A stretch of DNA of 64,000 nucleotides from Paraburkholderia phenoliruptrix (lineage in GTDB: Bacteria > Pseudomonadota > Gammaproteobacteria > Burkholderiales > Burkholderiaceae). Below, piece by piece: positions 45,467 to 56,001 of this stretch. The stretch spans positions 1 through 64,000 of the forward strand of contig NZ_CADIKB010000006.1 in assembly GCF_902859825.1 (NCBI RefSeq), read 5' to 3'. A model generated the notes under the pieces. That model saw only the letters and a program-made list of their open reading frames with translations, did not search any database and was not told the origin of the DNA. Within the stretch, counting starts at the first letter, position 1. Every line of letters begins with the position of its first letter. The translations under genes and the position numbers were made by a program.

Positions 45467-46747
45467 TCAACTCAGGTGCAGCCGCAGCAACTCGAACAGT
45501 TGCGAGCTCACATAAAGCAGGAAGCCGATAAAACCGCCCACCACCGTTCCGTTGATGCGGATATATTGCAGATCCCGGCCAATGTTCAATTCGATCTGCC
45601 GCGACATCTCCTCGGCGTTCCAGTTCTTCACGGTATCGCTGATATGCCGCGTGAGAAATCGCGCGAACTCGGGCGCCATCGCGCGCGCGGCCTCTTCGAG
45701 ATGGTCGTTGAGCGACTGGCGCAGCGCCGGATCGTTGGCCAGCTCGCGGCTCACCCATTGACCGGCCGCGACGACTCGCGCATGCAGCGCCGAGTCGCTG
45801 CTGTGCAGATCGCGTTTGAGCCACGCGCGCAGTTCGCCCCACATGTCCTTCACATAGGAGGCGAGCGCTTCGCCTTCCACCAGATAGCGCTTGAGTTCCT
45901 CGCCTTTTTGCAGGAATGCCGGATCGCTCTTGAGCTTGACGATGAGCTTGTGCGCGGCGTCGTCGAATGTCTGACGCAACTGATGCGTCGGATTCTCGCT
46001 GATCTGTTCCAGCATCCGGTTCACCGCGCTCGCAATCGCGTCGGCACCTTTTTCGCCGAGCCATGCCGACGGCAGAATCTTCTCCATCTTCGGATACTCG
46101 CTCCTCACCCAATCGACGATACGTTCCGCGATAAACGCGCGCGCCTCGGCCTGCCGCAGCAGCCCGAGCACCTGGTCGATGCCGGCGTCGAGCAGTTCCT
46201 GGTGGCGGCCGTCTTTTGTGAGCGTGTCGAGAATCGAGCCCATCGACTGCGAAAGATCGACCTTGCCGAGCACGTCGCGCAGCGCGTCCTTGATGAACAC
46301 CTGGATGCGCGCGTCGTCGGTCAGGTCCAGCATGCCGCTCGTCAGCTTCACGACGTAATCGCCGAGGCGCGCGCTGTTGGCCGGCTCGGCCAGCCAGCGC
46401 GTGATGCTTTGCGCCGGATCGTGCTTCCTGATCAGACCGACGAGCGACGGCACGTCGAGAAACTTGTCCTGCACGAAGACGGCGAGGTTGTCGGCGATCT
46501 TGTACTTGTTGCGCGGAATGATTGCCGTATGCGCGGACACGAGTGGAATCGGCACGCGTCTGAAGAGCGCGGCGACGGCGAACCAGTCGGCGAGCGCGCC
46601 GACCATCGCGGCCTCGGCCACCGCCTTGATACCGTCGATCCACACGCCACGCGGCATCAGCGCGGTCGCGACGAAAACGCAGGCCGCGAGCGCGAGCAGC
46701 AGCAACGGCGTGCGTTTGGCTTTCCTCAGTTCGAGTGCTTTGTTCAT
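45467..46747 (-). CDS. DUF445-family membrane protein
   Basis: A 426-residue protein of the DUF445 (YjiN) family. An N-terminal hydrophobic helix (TPLLLLALAACVFVATAL) is followed by AAMVGALADWFAVAALFRRVPIPLVSAHTAIIPRNK, the family's signature block, a long helical cytoplasmic part, and a C-terminal membrane helix (TVVGGFIGFLLYVSSQLFELLRL). Function is unknown in all relatives. ATG 46747 fits the family start. It is divergent from the exonuclease genes. Confidence 0.85.
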   Translation of the reverse strand: MNKALELRKAKRTPLLLLALAACVFVATALMPRGVWIDGIKAVAEAAMVGALADWFAVAALFRRVPIPLVSAHTAIIPRNKYKIADNLAVFVQDKFLDVPSLVGLIRKHDPAQSITRWLAEPANSARLGDYVVKLTSGMLDLTDDARIQVFIKDALRDVLGKVDLSQSMGSILDTLTKDGRHQELLDAGIDQVLGLLRQAEARAFIAERIVDWVRSEYPKMEKILPSAWLGEKGADAIASAVNRMLEQISENPTHQLRQTFDDAAHKLIVKLKSDPAFLQKGEELKRYLVEGEALASYVKDMWGELRAWLKRDLHSSDSALHARVVAAGQWVSRELANDPALRQSLNDHLEEAARAMAPEFARFLTRHISDTVKNWNAEEMSRQIELNIGRDLQYIRINGTVVGGFIGFLLYVSSQLFELLRLHLS

Positions 46748-46999
46748 CGGCGAGAGAGCCCGGGTCTGGAAACGCGAGTTTAGCGCCGTGTGCCGCGGGC
46801 TGTGCAGGCGGGGCGCGCCCGCGCATAGTCGTGCGCTGCGCTGCATCGCGCCGCGGATCCGCGTTTCGCGTGATGCGCAGGCGGTGACGGCTCGCTTTGC
46901 CGCGTCGGCGCGGTAACATGCACGGTTGAGCCGCCGCGGCGACTGCCGGTCTTTCCGGTGCACCTCATGCGGCAAGCAATTCAATGCAATGGAGGCACA

Positions 47000-48142
47000 G
47001 TGATCAGGTTTCTGCACACCGCGGACTGGCAGATCGGCACGCAGTTCGGCCAGTTCGAGCCGGACGAGGCGGCGCATCTCGCGCAGGCGCGCTTCGACAC
47101 CGTGCGCCGCATCGCCGAACAAGCCGCCGGGCGCAACGTCGACGCCGTGCTCGTGGCCGGCGACGTATTCGATCTGCAAACGGTGTCCGACACGGTGATC
47201 CGGCGCCTCTTCGCCGCGCTGCAGGCGTTCGCGGGTCCGTGGATCATGCTGCCCGGCAATCACGACGCGGCGCTCGTCGAAAGCGTATGGACCCGCGCGC
47301 AGCGCCTGAATTGCGTGCCGCCGAACGTGCGCGTGGTGCTCGAGCCGGGCGTCGTCCTGCTCGACGCGTGCCGCTGCGCGCTGCTGTGCGCGCCGCTCAC
47401 GCAGCGCATCACTTACGACGACACGACCGGCTTCTTCGATACCGCTGAAACGCCGCCGGGCTATCACCGCGTCGGGCTCGCGCATGGCAGCGTGAGCGGC
47501 ATCCTGCAGGAAGGCATCGACTCGTCCAATCCGATTGCGCCGAGCCGCGCGGCCAGCGCGCGCCTCGATTACCTGGCGCTCGGCGACTGGCATGGCCACC
47601 TGCGCGTCGACGATCGCACCTGGTATGCCGGCACGCACGAGCAGGACCGCTTTCGAGCGAACGATCCGGGCTTCATGCTCGAAGTCAGCGTGAGCGAGCC
47701 CGGCGCGCAGCCGGTCGTGGAGCCGGTGCGGATCGGGCAGTATCAATGGCACCGCTGGGACGAAACGATCGCCGTGCCGACCGACGTCGACGCACTGAAG
47801 GCGCGGCTCGCCACGTTGGGCAGCCACGACGTGCTGCGCATCACGGCGAGCGGCACGGCCGCGTTGGCCGATGCAGAAGCGCTCCACGTCGCCGTCGAGG
47901 AAGCCCGCGCACGCGTGCGCGCCTTGCGCGTCGACCTGAGCGGACTGCGGGTCCTGCCCACCACTGAAGATCTCGCCGAGCTCGGCGCGCAAAGCGGCTA
48001 TCTGGCGAAAGTGGTCGCGCGTCTGCGCGGCATGCAGGAGGACCCGCAGTCCGATCCGCAGCAGGTCAGGCGCGCCGCCGAGGCGTTACTGCTGCTGGCG
48101 CGTTTTCAACGTGAATTGCCGCGTGAGGCGAGGTCCGCATGA
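47000..48142 (+). CDS. SbcD/YhaO-like metallophosphoesterase exonuclease
   Basis: A 380-residue calcineurin-like nuclease, related to SbcD and YhaO. Metal motifs are visible in order: LHTADWQIG, VLVAGDVFD, LPGNHD, LAHGS and LALGDWHGH. The start is a GTG at 47000 with GGAGG 4 bases upstream; an ATG at 46958 adds 14 residues without a good site. It is translationally coupled (ATGA) to the Rad50-like ATPase gene downstream. The pair is inferred to process DNA ends, as MRE11-RAD50-type complexes do. Confidence 0.87.
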   Translation: MIRFLHTADWQIGTQFGQFEPDEAAHLAQARFDTVRRIAEQAAGRNVDAVLVAGDVFDLQTVSDTVIRRLFAALQAFAGPWIMLPGNHDAALVESVWTRAQRLNCVPPNVRVVLEPGVVLLDACRCALLCAPLTQRITYDDTTGFFDTAETPPGYHRVGLAHGSVSGILQEGIDSSNPIAPSRAASARLDYLALGDWHGHLRVDDRTWYAGTHEQDRFRANDPGFMLEVSVSEPGAQPVVEPVRIGQYQWHRWDETIAVPTDVDALKARLATLGSHDVLRITASGTAALADAEALHVAVEEARARVRALRVDLSGLRVLPTTEDLAELGAQSGYLAKVVARLRGMQEDPQSDPQQVRRAAEALLLLARFQRELPREARSA

Positions 48143-50763
48143 AGCTTCAAAGCATCGCGATACAGGAATTCAAGCAGTTCACCGGGCGGCTTTTTATCGA
48201 CGACCTGCAGCCCGGCCTCAATCTTTTCGTCGGGCCGAACGAAGCGGGCAAGAGCACGATTGCCGAGGCCGTGCGCGCGGTGTTCCTCGAACGCTACAAG
48301 GCTTCGCATCTGAAAGATCTGCTGCCGTGGGGCAAGGCGAGCGGCCAGCCTTCGGTCGAAGTGAGCTTCGATCTCGACGGCGCCGCGTGCCGCCTGTCGA
48401 AGCAGTTCGTCACGCGCCAGCGCTGCGAATTGAAGATCGGCCAGAGCGTCTTCGGCGAGGACGAAGCGGAAGACAAGCTTGCGGCATTGCTCGGTTTTTC
48501 GCGCGCCGCGCGCGGGCCGCTGAAGGCTGAAAACGCCGGCGTGCCGGGCCTCTTGTGGGTACAGCAGGGCGGCACCCAGGACATGCGCGATTCCACTGGG
48601 CACGCGGCGCAGTATCTGCGCGATGCGCTGTCGCAGTTGTCGGGCAGCCGTGAAGCGGCGGGCGAAGACGCGTTGATCGCCGTGGTGCAGCGCGAGCTTC
48701 GGCAACTGCTGACCGCGCGCACGCAGAAGTCCACCGGAGCGCTCGCCGAAGCGGAAGCGGCGCTCACCGCGTTGAGCGCCGAGCGCGACGACCTCGTGCG
48801 GCAGCGCGAGCAGTTCGACGACAACATTGCGCGTCTCGCCGCGCAGCAGGAATCCTTCGACGACGCGCAACGCAAGCGGCCCTGGGAACTTCACGAGCAG
48901 AAGGCCGTGCTGGCGCAACAGCGTGCCGATGCAGCGGCCGAACTCGAACGCAGCGTGCAGGGACTCGTGCAGGCGTTGAAAGTGAGCGAGGCGGAGCTGG
49001 CGCTTTCGTTGCAGCACGAGCAGAACGCCGTGGAACTGGAAACGGCCGTCGCGCGCGAGCGTCAGCAACTCGATGCGGCGCGCGCCAAAGTGTCCGCGGC
49101 CGAGACCGAATACGCGCAAGCGGCGAGCCGCGTCGCGCAACTGGAGCAGGCCTCGACCGATGCACACCGCGCGCTGGAACTGGCGAATGCCGCCGTGAGC
49201 GCCGCGGATCTGCGCAGCCAGATCGGTCTGCATCGTGCGGAAGTCGAACGGCTCCAAGCGGCAATCGGCGCCGCGGGCGAAGCGCATCAAGCGCTTGTCG
49301 AAGCGACCCGCGCGGCGGCCGCGCTGGAAATCGACGAGGCGAAGCTGACGCGGCTCGCCGCACTCGACGCGTCGTTGACCGTGCTGCGCGCGCGCACGGA
49401 AGCGGCGATGACGCGCATCGAATATCGGCTGAACGGCGCGATCACCGTGGGCGATGCGCCGGTGAGCGGCGAGGGCGTGTTGCGTCTGGATGAGGAGAAG
49501 CGCATCGGCCTTGGCGAACTTGGCGAATTGCGCGTGATTCCGGGCGTGTCAGATTTGCCCGCGCGACTGTCCGAACTCGCCGCGCTCGAAGCCCAGCACG
49601 CGCAGTCGTTGCAGGCACTTGGCGTGGCCTCGCTCGCTGAAGCGGAACACCGGCGCGAACAGTGGAAGGCGCTCGTCGCGCAGCAGAAAAGCCACGCGAA
49701 GGTGCTGGAGGCGCATGCGCCACAGGGTATCGACGCGCTGCGCGCCGCGTCCGCCTCGGCGAGCGCGCGCCTGCAGGCGGCCAATGAGCGGCTGGCCGGC
49801 TTGCCCGACGTGTCCGCCGCGTTGCCGCTCGACGAAGCCCGGCGCAACGCCGACCTCGCGCGCGCTACGTTGGACAGCGCCCGCACGCTGTTGAACGACG
49901 CCGCGGAAAAGCGCTCCACCGGCATGGCGACAGCCGAATCGCTCGCGCTTCAGCTGCAGCGCAAGGAAGCGCAGTTGAGCGACGCGGCGTTTCGCAGCCG
50001 CCGCGCGCAATGGCAGGCGAAGATCGTCGAACAGCGCGTACAGGTCGAGGCGCTCGCGAAGCAGCGTGAAGGGCGCGAGCGCGAACTGGAAGCCGCGCGT
50101 CTGGACGATCCGGCGGCGGAGGCGAAGCGCTATCGCGCGTCGGCGGAACTGGCGCGTGCCGAGCAGCACGAGCGGCAGGTGCGCATTGCGCATTTGCGCA
50201 GCCAGCTGGAGACCGTGGGCGCGTCGGGGCTCGGCGAGCGGCTCGCCGCGCTCGACGCGAAGATCGAGCAGGCCACGCGCCGCAAGGACGAACTGAGCTT
50301 GCGGGCGGGTGCGTTGAGCCTGCTCGACGAAGTGCTCGTCGCCGAACGCGATGCTGCGGTCGCGCAATTGCGTGCGCCGTTGACCGAGCGCCTCGGCCAT
50401 TATCTGAAGCGAATTTTTCCGCAATCCACTATCGCGCTAGGCGACGATCTGAGCCCGGCGACGCTCGACCGCTATGGCCGCGCCGATACGCTCGACGCGT
50501 TGAGCTTCGGCACGCGCGAGCAGCTCGGCATTCTCACGCGGCTCGCATACGCGGATCTGCTGAAGGCGTCAGGCCGGCCCACGCTGCTGATGCTCGACGA
50601 CGCGGCCGTGCACACCGACGCCGGCCGGCGCGACGCGATCAAGCGCGCTTTGATCGACGCGGCTGCGCGGCATCAGATACTCGTGTTCACGTGTCATCCG
50701 GAACTGTGGGACGACCTGGGCGTGAGACAGCGCGCCATCGACGATATCCGGGCTGCGGCCTGA
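48139..50763 (+). CDS. Rad50/SbcC-like (YhaN-type) ATPase, no zinc hook seen
   Basis: An 874-residue SMC-like ATPase. Walker A is GPNEAGKST at 32-40; the signature-like SFGTREQLGILTRLAYADLL and the Walker B TLLMLDDAAVHTD lie near 790-826. Long coiled coils (Ala/Gln/Glu/Leu-rich) fill about 190-780. The CxxC zinc hook that dimerises Rad50/SbcC is absent: cysteines occur only in the head. YhaN-type proteins share this hookless plan. Start ATG overlaps the exonuclease stop (ATGA), so the two form one complex-encoding unit. The biological role is inferred. Confidence 0.87.
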   Translation: MKLQSIAIQEFKQFTGRLFIDDLQPGLNLFVGPNEAGKSTIAEAVRAVFLERYKASHLKDLLPWGKASGQPSVEVSFDLDGAACRLSKQFVTRQRCELKIGQSVFGEDEAEDKLAALLGFSRAARGPLKAENAGVPGLLWVQQGGTQDMRDSTGHAAQYLRDALSQLSGSREAAGEDALIAVVQRELRQLLTARTQKSTGALAEAEAALTALSAERDDLVRQREQFDDNIARLAAQQESFDDAQRKRPWELHEQKAVLAQQRADAAAELERSVQGLVQALKVSEAELALSLQHEQNAVELETAVARERQQLDAARAKVSAAETEYAQAASRVAQLEQASTDAHRALELANAAVSAADLRSQIGLHRAEVERLQAAIGAAGEAHQALVEATRAAAALEIDEAKLTRLAALDASLTVLRARTEAAMTRIEYRLNGAITVGDAPVSGEGVLRLDEEKRIGLGELGELRVIPGVSDLPARLSELAALEAQHAQSLQALGVASLAEAEHRREQWKALVAQQKSHAKVLEAHAPQGIDALRAASASASARLQAANERLAGLPDVSAALPLDEARRNADLARATLDSARTLLNDAAEKRSTGMATAESLALQLQRKEAQLSDAAFRSRRAQWQAKIVEQRVQVEALAKQREGRERELEAARLDDPAAEAKRYRASAELARAEQHERQVRIAHLRSQLETVGASGLGERLAALDAKIEQATRRKDELSLRAGALSLLDEVLVAERDAAVAQLRAPLTERLGHYLKRIFPQSTIALGDDLSPATLDRYGRADTLDALSFGTREQLGILTRLAYADLLKASGRPTLLMLDDAAVHTDAGRRDAIKRALIDAAARHQILVFTCHPELWDDLGVRQRAIDDIRAAA

Positions 50764-50799
50764 AACGTCGATGCGCCAGCAGCACGCGTTACGCTGCGC

Positions 50800-52638
50800 T
50801 CACTGATACCAGCGCGGCGTATACACCCATTGCACCCATTGCGCCCACCGCGCGCCTCGGGTGAACTGCCGCGTCGTCGACGAGCCTACGATCACCATCG
50901 TGCGCATGTCGACATCGGCGGAGCGCAGCTCGCCGAGCGTCACCGTGCGCAGTGTGCCGCCGGGTCTGCCGATGTCGCGACCGAGCACGACCGGCGTATT
51001 CGCCGCCCGGTACTCGCGCACGATGTCGAGCGCCTTGTCGAGTTGCCAGGGCCGCGCGCGCGAAATCGGGTTGTAGAACGCCATCACGAGGTCGGCTTGC
51101 GCGGCATGCCGCAAACGCGTTTCGATGATGCTCCACGGCTTCAGATTGTCCGACAGCGACAGCATGCAGAAGTCGTGGCCGAGCGGCGCGCCGGCCTGCG
51201 CCGCGGTCGCCATGGCCGCCGAGACGCCGGGCACGATGCGCAGTTCCACTGCCGCCCAGGCGCTGTTCGCGGACGTGTCGAGTGTTTCCAGCACGGCGGC
51301 CGCCATTGCGAATACGCCGGGATCGCCGGAGGACACCATCACCACCGAGCGTCCCGCGCTTGCGAGTTCGAACGCGTGGCGCGCCCGCTGCATTTCCTCG
51401 CGGTTGTCGGTGCCGTGCACGCGCTGGTCGGCGCGCAGCGGGCCCGCCATTTTCACGTAGGTGTCGTAGCCGAGAATGTCGGTGGCTTCGTCGAGCGCCT
51501 TGCGCGCGGCGGGCACCATCAGCTCGGCGCTGCCGGGGCCGAGGCCGATCACCGTCAGGCGCCCGCGCGCGCGGCCTATCGTGCCAGGGTCGATGGCGAG
51601 CGGCGCTAGTGCAAGCGCGACGCCCTCGTTGCGATCGTCATGCAGCGTTTCGTAAGGCACGCGCAACGCGGCGTGCAACAGATGCGCCGGTGAAGCGCCG
51701 TTGTCGTTGTCGTCGGCAGGCATGGGTGCGAATCGCAGCGGCACGTTCAGCCGCTTGGCGGCCTGGGCGAGCGCCGCGTTCGTCATGTCTTCCGTCGATG
51801 CCAGCAAGGCCGCGAGCGAAAGCACCGCGAGGCCGTGGGCGTCGAGGCAAGCGCGAACGCGCGCCTCGATGCTCGCGGCGGCTTCGATGTTCGCTTCTTC
51901 AGCGCGTGTATGTGCGTTCGCGTCTTTGCCGACAGCCGCCCCAGCCTGTGCCGGCAATTGGCTCATCACGCGAGGCCCAGCGCTTTCCCGCAGATCGCCC
52001 AGCGTCACAGCCGCCACCACGCTGCGTGGATGAATCACAAGCTCATCCGCGCGTCCGTCCCACGCACGCGGCGTCACGCGAATCGCCAGTCGCGCCGAGG
52101 CCGAGCGCGGCAGTTGCGCGTCGTCGAGCCACGGTGCCTCGCCTTCCACTCGCGTGCTTTCGCCGGCGAGCAGATCCGACACGAAGCGCTTGCCCTGGCC
52201 GAGATCGGCGAGTGTGTAACCCTCCGGCGGATTCAGCACGCAAGTCCCGAAGCGGACCTCTCCGCTCGTCGTAATGGCAGGCGATACGCAAAGCGCGGCG
52301 GCAATCTCGCGCGCCATCACGTTGACGCCGGCAAGGCCGCCGAGCAGAGGCACGACCGCGCTGCCGTCTTCGGCAACAGCGAGCACCGGCGGCTCGGCGC
52401 CCTTGTTCGACAGCAGGGGCGCGACGCAGCGAATCACAATGCCGGCCGCGCACAACGCGACGATCGGCGTGCCGCGCGCGTACAGGTCGCGCAGGTGCGC
52501 GCCCAGTTCGCTGTAGGCGACGTCGGCTTCCACGCGACCTTGCAGCGCGTGCACTAGCGAGTCTGGATACAGCGCCTGAATGTTGCGCGCAGCAGCGAGC
52601 GCGCCCGCGCCCAGAATGACGATGGCGGGCGGCATCAT
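50800..52638 (-). CDS. cobJ: CbiG-CobJ fusion: cobalamin biosynthesis protein/precorrin-3B C17-methyltransferase
   Basis: A 612-residue fusion. The N-terminal ~340 residues are CbiG ([41 protein letters not shown]), with the CobE-like C-terminal part of CbiG following. From about 370 on is the tetrapyrrole methylase CobJ ([54 protein letters not shown]). CobJ methylates C17 with ring contraction; CbiG opens the ring lactone. ATG 52638 overlaps the cobI stop (ATGA); ATG 52647 is an alternative. It is the last gene of the riboswitch-controlled arm. Confidence 0.9.
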   Translation of the reverse strand: MMPPAIVILGAGALAAARNIQALYPDSLVHALQGRVEADVAYSELGAHLRDLYARGTPIVALCAAGIVIRCVAPLLSNKGAEPPVLAVAEDGSAVVPLLGGLAGVNVMAREIAAALCVSPAITTSGEVRFGTCVLNPPEGYTLADLGQGKRFVSDLLAGESTRVEGEAPWLDDAQLPRSASARLAIRVTPRAWDGRADELVIHPRSVVAAVTLGDLRESAGPRVMSQLPAQAGAAVGKDANAHTRAEEANIEAAASIEARVRACLDAHGLAVLSLAALLASTEDMTNAALAQAAKRLNVPLRFAPMPADDNDNGASPAHLLHAALRVPYETLHDDRNEGVALALAPLAIDPGTIGRARGRLTVIGLGPGSAELMVPAARKALDEATDILGYDTYVKMAGPLRADQRVHGTDNREEMQRARHAFELASAGRSVVMVSSGDPGVFAMAAAVLETLDTSANSAWAAVELRIVPGVSAAMATAAQAGAPLGHDFCMLSLSDNLKPWSIIETRLRHAAQADLVMAFYNPISRARPWQLDKALDIVREYRAANTPVVLGRDIGRPGGTLRTVTLGELRSADVDMRTMVIVGSSTTRQFTRGARWAQWVQWVYTPRWYQ

Positions 52639-53378
52639 CCTTGCCATTTTTCCCCCGGCACCACCAGCAGCGAAAAGTACGGCGACGCCATCGGATCGAC
52701 TTCGGCGAGCGGCACGATGCGCTGATTGCCCATCGTCGCGCGCTCGACGTACAACGCGCGCTGCGCGAGGCCGAGTTCGCCGAGCACGCGCCGCACCTTG
52801 TCGAAATTGCGGCCGAGCTTCATGACGACGGCGGCGTCGGCATCCGCGAGACGGCGCCGCAGTTCCTCTTCCGGCAGCACGCCCGAGAGTACCGACAGGC
52901 TCTGGTTGCGATAGACGAGCGGCGCGCCCAGCACGGCGGCGCCGCCGAGCATCGAGCACACGCCGGGCACGACCTCGCTTTCGTAGCGCGCCGCGAGCCG
53001 GTCGTGCAGATACATATACGAGCCGTAGAAAAACGGGTCGCCTTCGCAGATCACGGCCACGTCGCGGCCTGCATCCAGATGAGCGCCGACAATCTGCGCC
53101 GCCGTATCGTAGAAGTCGGCGATGATCGCCTCATACGAGAGCGGCGGCGCGAGCGCCTCCGTTGTCACGGGGTAGACGAGCGGCAGGTGTTGCTGCGCGT
53201 CGTGCAGATGCGCCTCGATAATGCTGAACGCGTTGCCCTTCTTGCCTTTTGCGACGAAGTACGCGACCACCGGCGCGGCTTTCAGCAGACGCAGCGCCTT
53301 TACCGTGATGAGTTCAGGATCGCCCGGCCCGACGCCGAGTCCGAAAAGACGTCCTCTGGGTGGCTGCGGGGCCGTCAT
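52635..53378 (-). CDS. cobI: Precorrin-2 C20-methyltransferase
   Basis: A 247-residue tetrapyrrole methylase. The N-terminal [23 protein letters not shown]-site motif, [16 protein letters not shown] and [20 protein letters not shown] are typical of CobI/CbiL. It uses S-adenosylmethionine to methylate C20 of precorrin-2. The start overlaps the cobH stop (ATGA), and its own stop overlaps the next start, so the arm is read as one coupled transcript. Confidence 0.92.
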   Translation of the reverse strand: MTAPQPPRGRLFGLGVGPGDPELITVKALRLLKAAPVVAYFVAKGKKGNAFSIIEAHLHDAQQHLPLVYPVTTEALAPPLSYEAIIADFYDTAAQIVGAHLDAGRDVAVICEGDPFFYGSYMYLHDRLAARYESEVVPGVCSMLGGAAVLGAPLVYRNQSLSVLSGVLPEEELRRRLADADAAVVMKLGRNFDKVRRVLGELGLAQRALYVERATMGNQRIVPLAEVDPMASPYFSLLVVPGEKWQG

Positions 53379-54010
53379 TCGACCTCCGTCGCGAGGGCAT
53401 TGACGGCGGCCGCGGCCATTGCGCTGCCGCCGCGACGACCGTGCACGACGACATACGGCACGCCGCGGCTGTTTTCCTCGAGCATGGCTTTGGATTCCGC
53501 CGCGCCGACGAATCCCACCGGAAAGCCGAGAATCAGCGCGGGCTTTGGCGCGCCGGCATCGAGCATGTCGAGCAGATGAAAGAGCGCGGTCGGCGCATTG
53601 CCGATCACGACGACGCTGCCCGCGAGGCGCGGACGCCACAATTCGAGCGCCGCGGCCGAGCGCGTATTGCCGAGCGCGCGCGCGAGCGCGGGCACCTGCT
53701 CGTGCGCCAGTGTGCAGATCACCTCGTTGTTCGCCGGCAGCCGCGCGCGTGTGATGCCTTGCGCGACCATGCCAGCATCGCAGAGAATCGGCGCGCCTTG
53801 CGCGAGCGCCGTGCGGCCCGCTGTGCCTGCGTCGGGCGAGAACGCGAGATCGTCGATCACGTCGACCATCCCGCACGCGTGGATCACGCGCACGGCCAGC
53901 TTCTCGAGGTCGGCGGGGATGCGCGACAGATCGGCTTCGGCGCGGATCGTCGCAAAGGATTGGCGATAGATCTCCTGACCGTCGCGAATGTAATCAAGCA
54001 TCGGTGTCAC
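53375..54010 (-). CDS. cobH: Precorrin-8X methylmutase
   Basis: A 211-residue CobH/CbiC. The family blocks are [71 protein letters not shown] and [16 protein letters not shown]. It moves a methyl from C11 to C12, giving hydrogenobyrinic acid. Start is taken as the GTG at 54010, which overlaps the cobG stop (GTGA); ATG 54001 is equally possible and only 3 residues shorter. It sits second in the minus-strand arm, after cobG. Confidence 0.92.
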   Translation of the reverse strand: MTPMLDYIRDGQEIYRQSFATIRAEADLSRIPADLEKLAVRVIHACGMVDVIDDLAFSPDAGTAGRTALAQGAPILCDAGMVAQGITRARLPANNEVICTLAHEQVPALARALGNTRSAAALELWRPRLAGSVVVIGNAPTALFHLLDMLDAGAPKPALILGFPVGFVGAAESKAMLEENSRGVPYVVVHGRRGGSAMAAAAVNALATEVE

Positions 54011-55701
54011 TCATCTGGGTCATGCATCGGTTCACTTCGGGCGAGCCGCGCGAGCGTCGCTGCGGCTCGCCCAATTGTCAGTTGGCGCGCGACGCATTCG
54101 CCGAAGCCCGGCCGCGCGTCGCGTCGATAAAGGTCGTAGACGCCCGGCGCCGCGGCGAGCAACGTGAACGGCGCGCAATGCGCGGCAGCGCAGGAGCGCG
54201 GGCAGCCGCTCAGGTGCACGTCGAGGCCGGCGGGCAGATGCTTCGCGAGCGCGAGCGCATCGGCCTTGGTGTCCGCGAGGCTCTTCGCGCAGCCGCTCGA
54301 ACCGGCACAGGCGACGAGGCGCGTAGCCGGATCATGGGAGTCGCATGCGAGGCCGAGCTTCTTGAGCGCAGCAAGCACGGCGGGTACCGCGTGTGTCGCG
54401 ATGGCGGGCAGCAGGACGCTTTGCCATGGCGTGATGCGTAGTGTGCCGTCGCCATGCTGCCGCGCCAGCGAGGCGAGGCCGGGCAGGATGTGCGCATCGA
54501 TCCTGCCGAGCAGCGGCTGCCCGCCGACGTGCCATGTTCCCGCGCTCCGCTCGCCGTGTGCACCGACGCGCAGCGCCGCATCGGCGGGCGTGCTGCGCCG
54601 CCAGTCGGCGAGCGCGGCGTCGCGCGTCAGCGGGAAATCGACATAGGTTTGTGCGTGCTGCAATATCGCATCGACCGGATGGGCGGCGAGCAGGTGACGC
54701 ATGCGGGTGGCGTCGGCGGCGGCGAGGTCGAGAAACGTGTGCAGCAGCGCGCGCACGAGCGCCGGGACTTGCGACGGCAGCACCGCGGCTAGCGCGCCTT
54801 GGGGATTTGCCGGCGGCGCGCTTGGTGGGGCGTTTGCTGCCACATTTACTGCCGCTTTTGCTGCGGCGTCTCCTGCCGCGCTTGTCGTCGAGCTTGCTGG
54901 TGCGTTTGCTCGTGCTTGCGCTCGTGAGCTTGCTGGCGCGTTCGCGAGTCCGCCTGTTGCGGCACCTGTCGCTGCGCTCACTGCCGCCTGAGTTGCCGCC
55001 CAAGCTGCCGACTCCGTCGCACCCGCAGGCGGGCACCCCGCAAGGCCGAACATAAAACGGATCTCGCCCGAGCCGTCCTGCGCTGCCGCGAGCCACACGT
55101 CATGCGGATGATCGAGCCGTGCAAGGCGCTCGCCGCCATCCACGAGCAGCGCGAATTTCGGCGATAGCGCCGCGAAACGCGCGTCGCTTTGCAGCAGCGC
55201 GAGCAGCGCAGCGCACAGCGGCCGGGTGTCGAAGAGCGCGCACGGATCGCGGCCGGCCGTGGGACTGATCATCACATTGCGGATGTCGTCGGCGGCCAGG
55301 GCATCGAGCCGGGCCTCGCCCTCGGCCTCGCCGTCGGGCAAAGGCCCGAGCCTCGCGTCGACCAGCGCGGCAATCAGCGCCGCCTCTTCGCCGCCGCGCA
55401 CGCCGCGCAGTTGCAGATTCGCACGATTGGTCAGCTCGATCACGCCCGCCGCATGCCGCGCGCTGGCATGCGCGATCGCGTCTGCTTGCGCCGCGCTCAG
55501 CTCGCCGCCCGGCAGCTTGATCCGGCAGATGCCGCCGTCGCGCGCGGCCACGATGCGCGCGAGCCCCGGACACGCCGAGGGCCGCAGCGCGCAAGCCGCG
55601 TCGGGCAGAACAGTGGAGGACGAAGCTCGATTCAAGACGGACACCGCGGTTAGCGTCGCGCGACGGCCCGAGCAAGCGATGCTGCGGCTTGGCTGCGGCA
55701 T
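54007..55701 (-). CDS. cobG: Precorrin-3B synthase CobG
   Basis: A 564-residue protein of the nitrite/sulfite reductase-like family; CobG makes precorrin-3B with O2. N-terminal SIR/NIR-type domain: LPGGELSAAQADAIAHASARHAAGVIELTNRANLQLRG. The C-terminal 4Fe-4S/siroheme-type cysteines are in CAGSSGC and LSGCPRSC. A ~75-residue Ala/Ser/Pro/Asn-rich insertion separates the two halves (about 54790-55030). ATG 55701, not the GTG at 55731, is preferred since it lies just after a GGGG-rich site. It directly follows the cobalamin riboswitch. Confidence 0.88.
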   Translation of the reverse strand: MPQPSRSIACSGRRATLTAVSVLNRASSSTVLPDAACALRPSACPGLARIVAARDGGICRIKLPGGELSAAQADAIAHASARHAAGVIELTNRANLQLRGVRGGEEAALIAALVDARLGPLPDGEAEGEARLDALAADDIRNVMISPTAGRDPCALFDTRPLCAALLALLQSDARFAALSPKFALLVDGGERLARLDHPHDVWLAAAQDGSGEIRFMFGLAGCPPAGATESAAWAATQAAVSAATGAATGGLANAPASSRAQARANAPASSTTSAAGDAAAKAAVNVAANAPPSAPPANPQGALAAVLPSQVPALVRALLHTFLDLAAADATRMRHLLAAHPVDAILQHAQTYVDFPLTRDAALADWRRSTPADAALRVGAHGERSAGTWHVGGQPLLGRIDAHILPGLASLARQHGDGTLRITPWQSVLLPAIATHAVPAVLAALKKLGLACDSHDPATRLVACAGSSGCAKSLADTKADALALAKHLPAGLDVHLSGCPRSCAAAHCAPFTLLAAAPGVYDLYRRDARPGFGECVARQLTIGRAAATLARLARSEPMHDPDE

Positions 55702-55732
55702 CGGTACACCCCGCCCGATGTTGGCTGGCACG

Positions 55733-55903
55733 AACAGTCTCGCCGGCAGGTCTCCTGGCTCGCAGGTCGTCGTCCGCCGCGGCCTTCCCGGTGAAACCAG
55801 TGGCGCTCAGCGCAGGCGGACTCGCTGCATACAGTTGCGGGGGCAGCCACAGCGGCAAACTGCTCGGCGCTGTGTTCCCTGTTAGGCCCCGAAGGGCACC
55901 GGC
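55733..55903 (-). promoter_or_regulatory. Cobalamin (AdoCbl) riboswitch
   Basis: Read on the minus strand the leader contains the class-defining elements: AACAGGGAACACAGC, then GTGGCTGCCCCCGCAACTG, GCCACTGG, GGGAAGGC and the B12 box AGCCAGGAGACCTGCC (55745-55760). It lies about 30 bases upstream of the cobG start, so binding of adenosylcobalamin is expected to shut off cobG-cobH-cobI-cbiG/cobJ. The bounds are approximate by a few bases. Confidence 0.92.
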
Positions 55904-56001
55904 GGCTGTATTATGCCTTTTTTCGGATAGCACAACGAGGCTGGACGCTTTGACCGGCGTAGCGCAGCGCATTGTTTGAGATACCAGATGAGGAAGGATG
56001 C

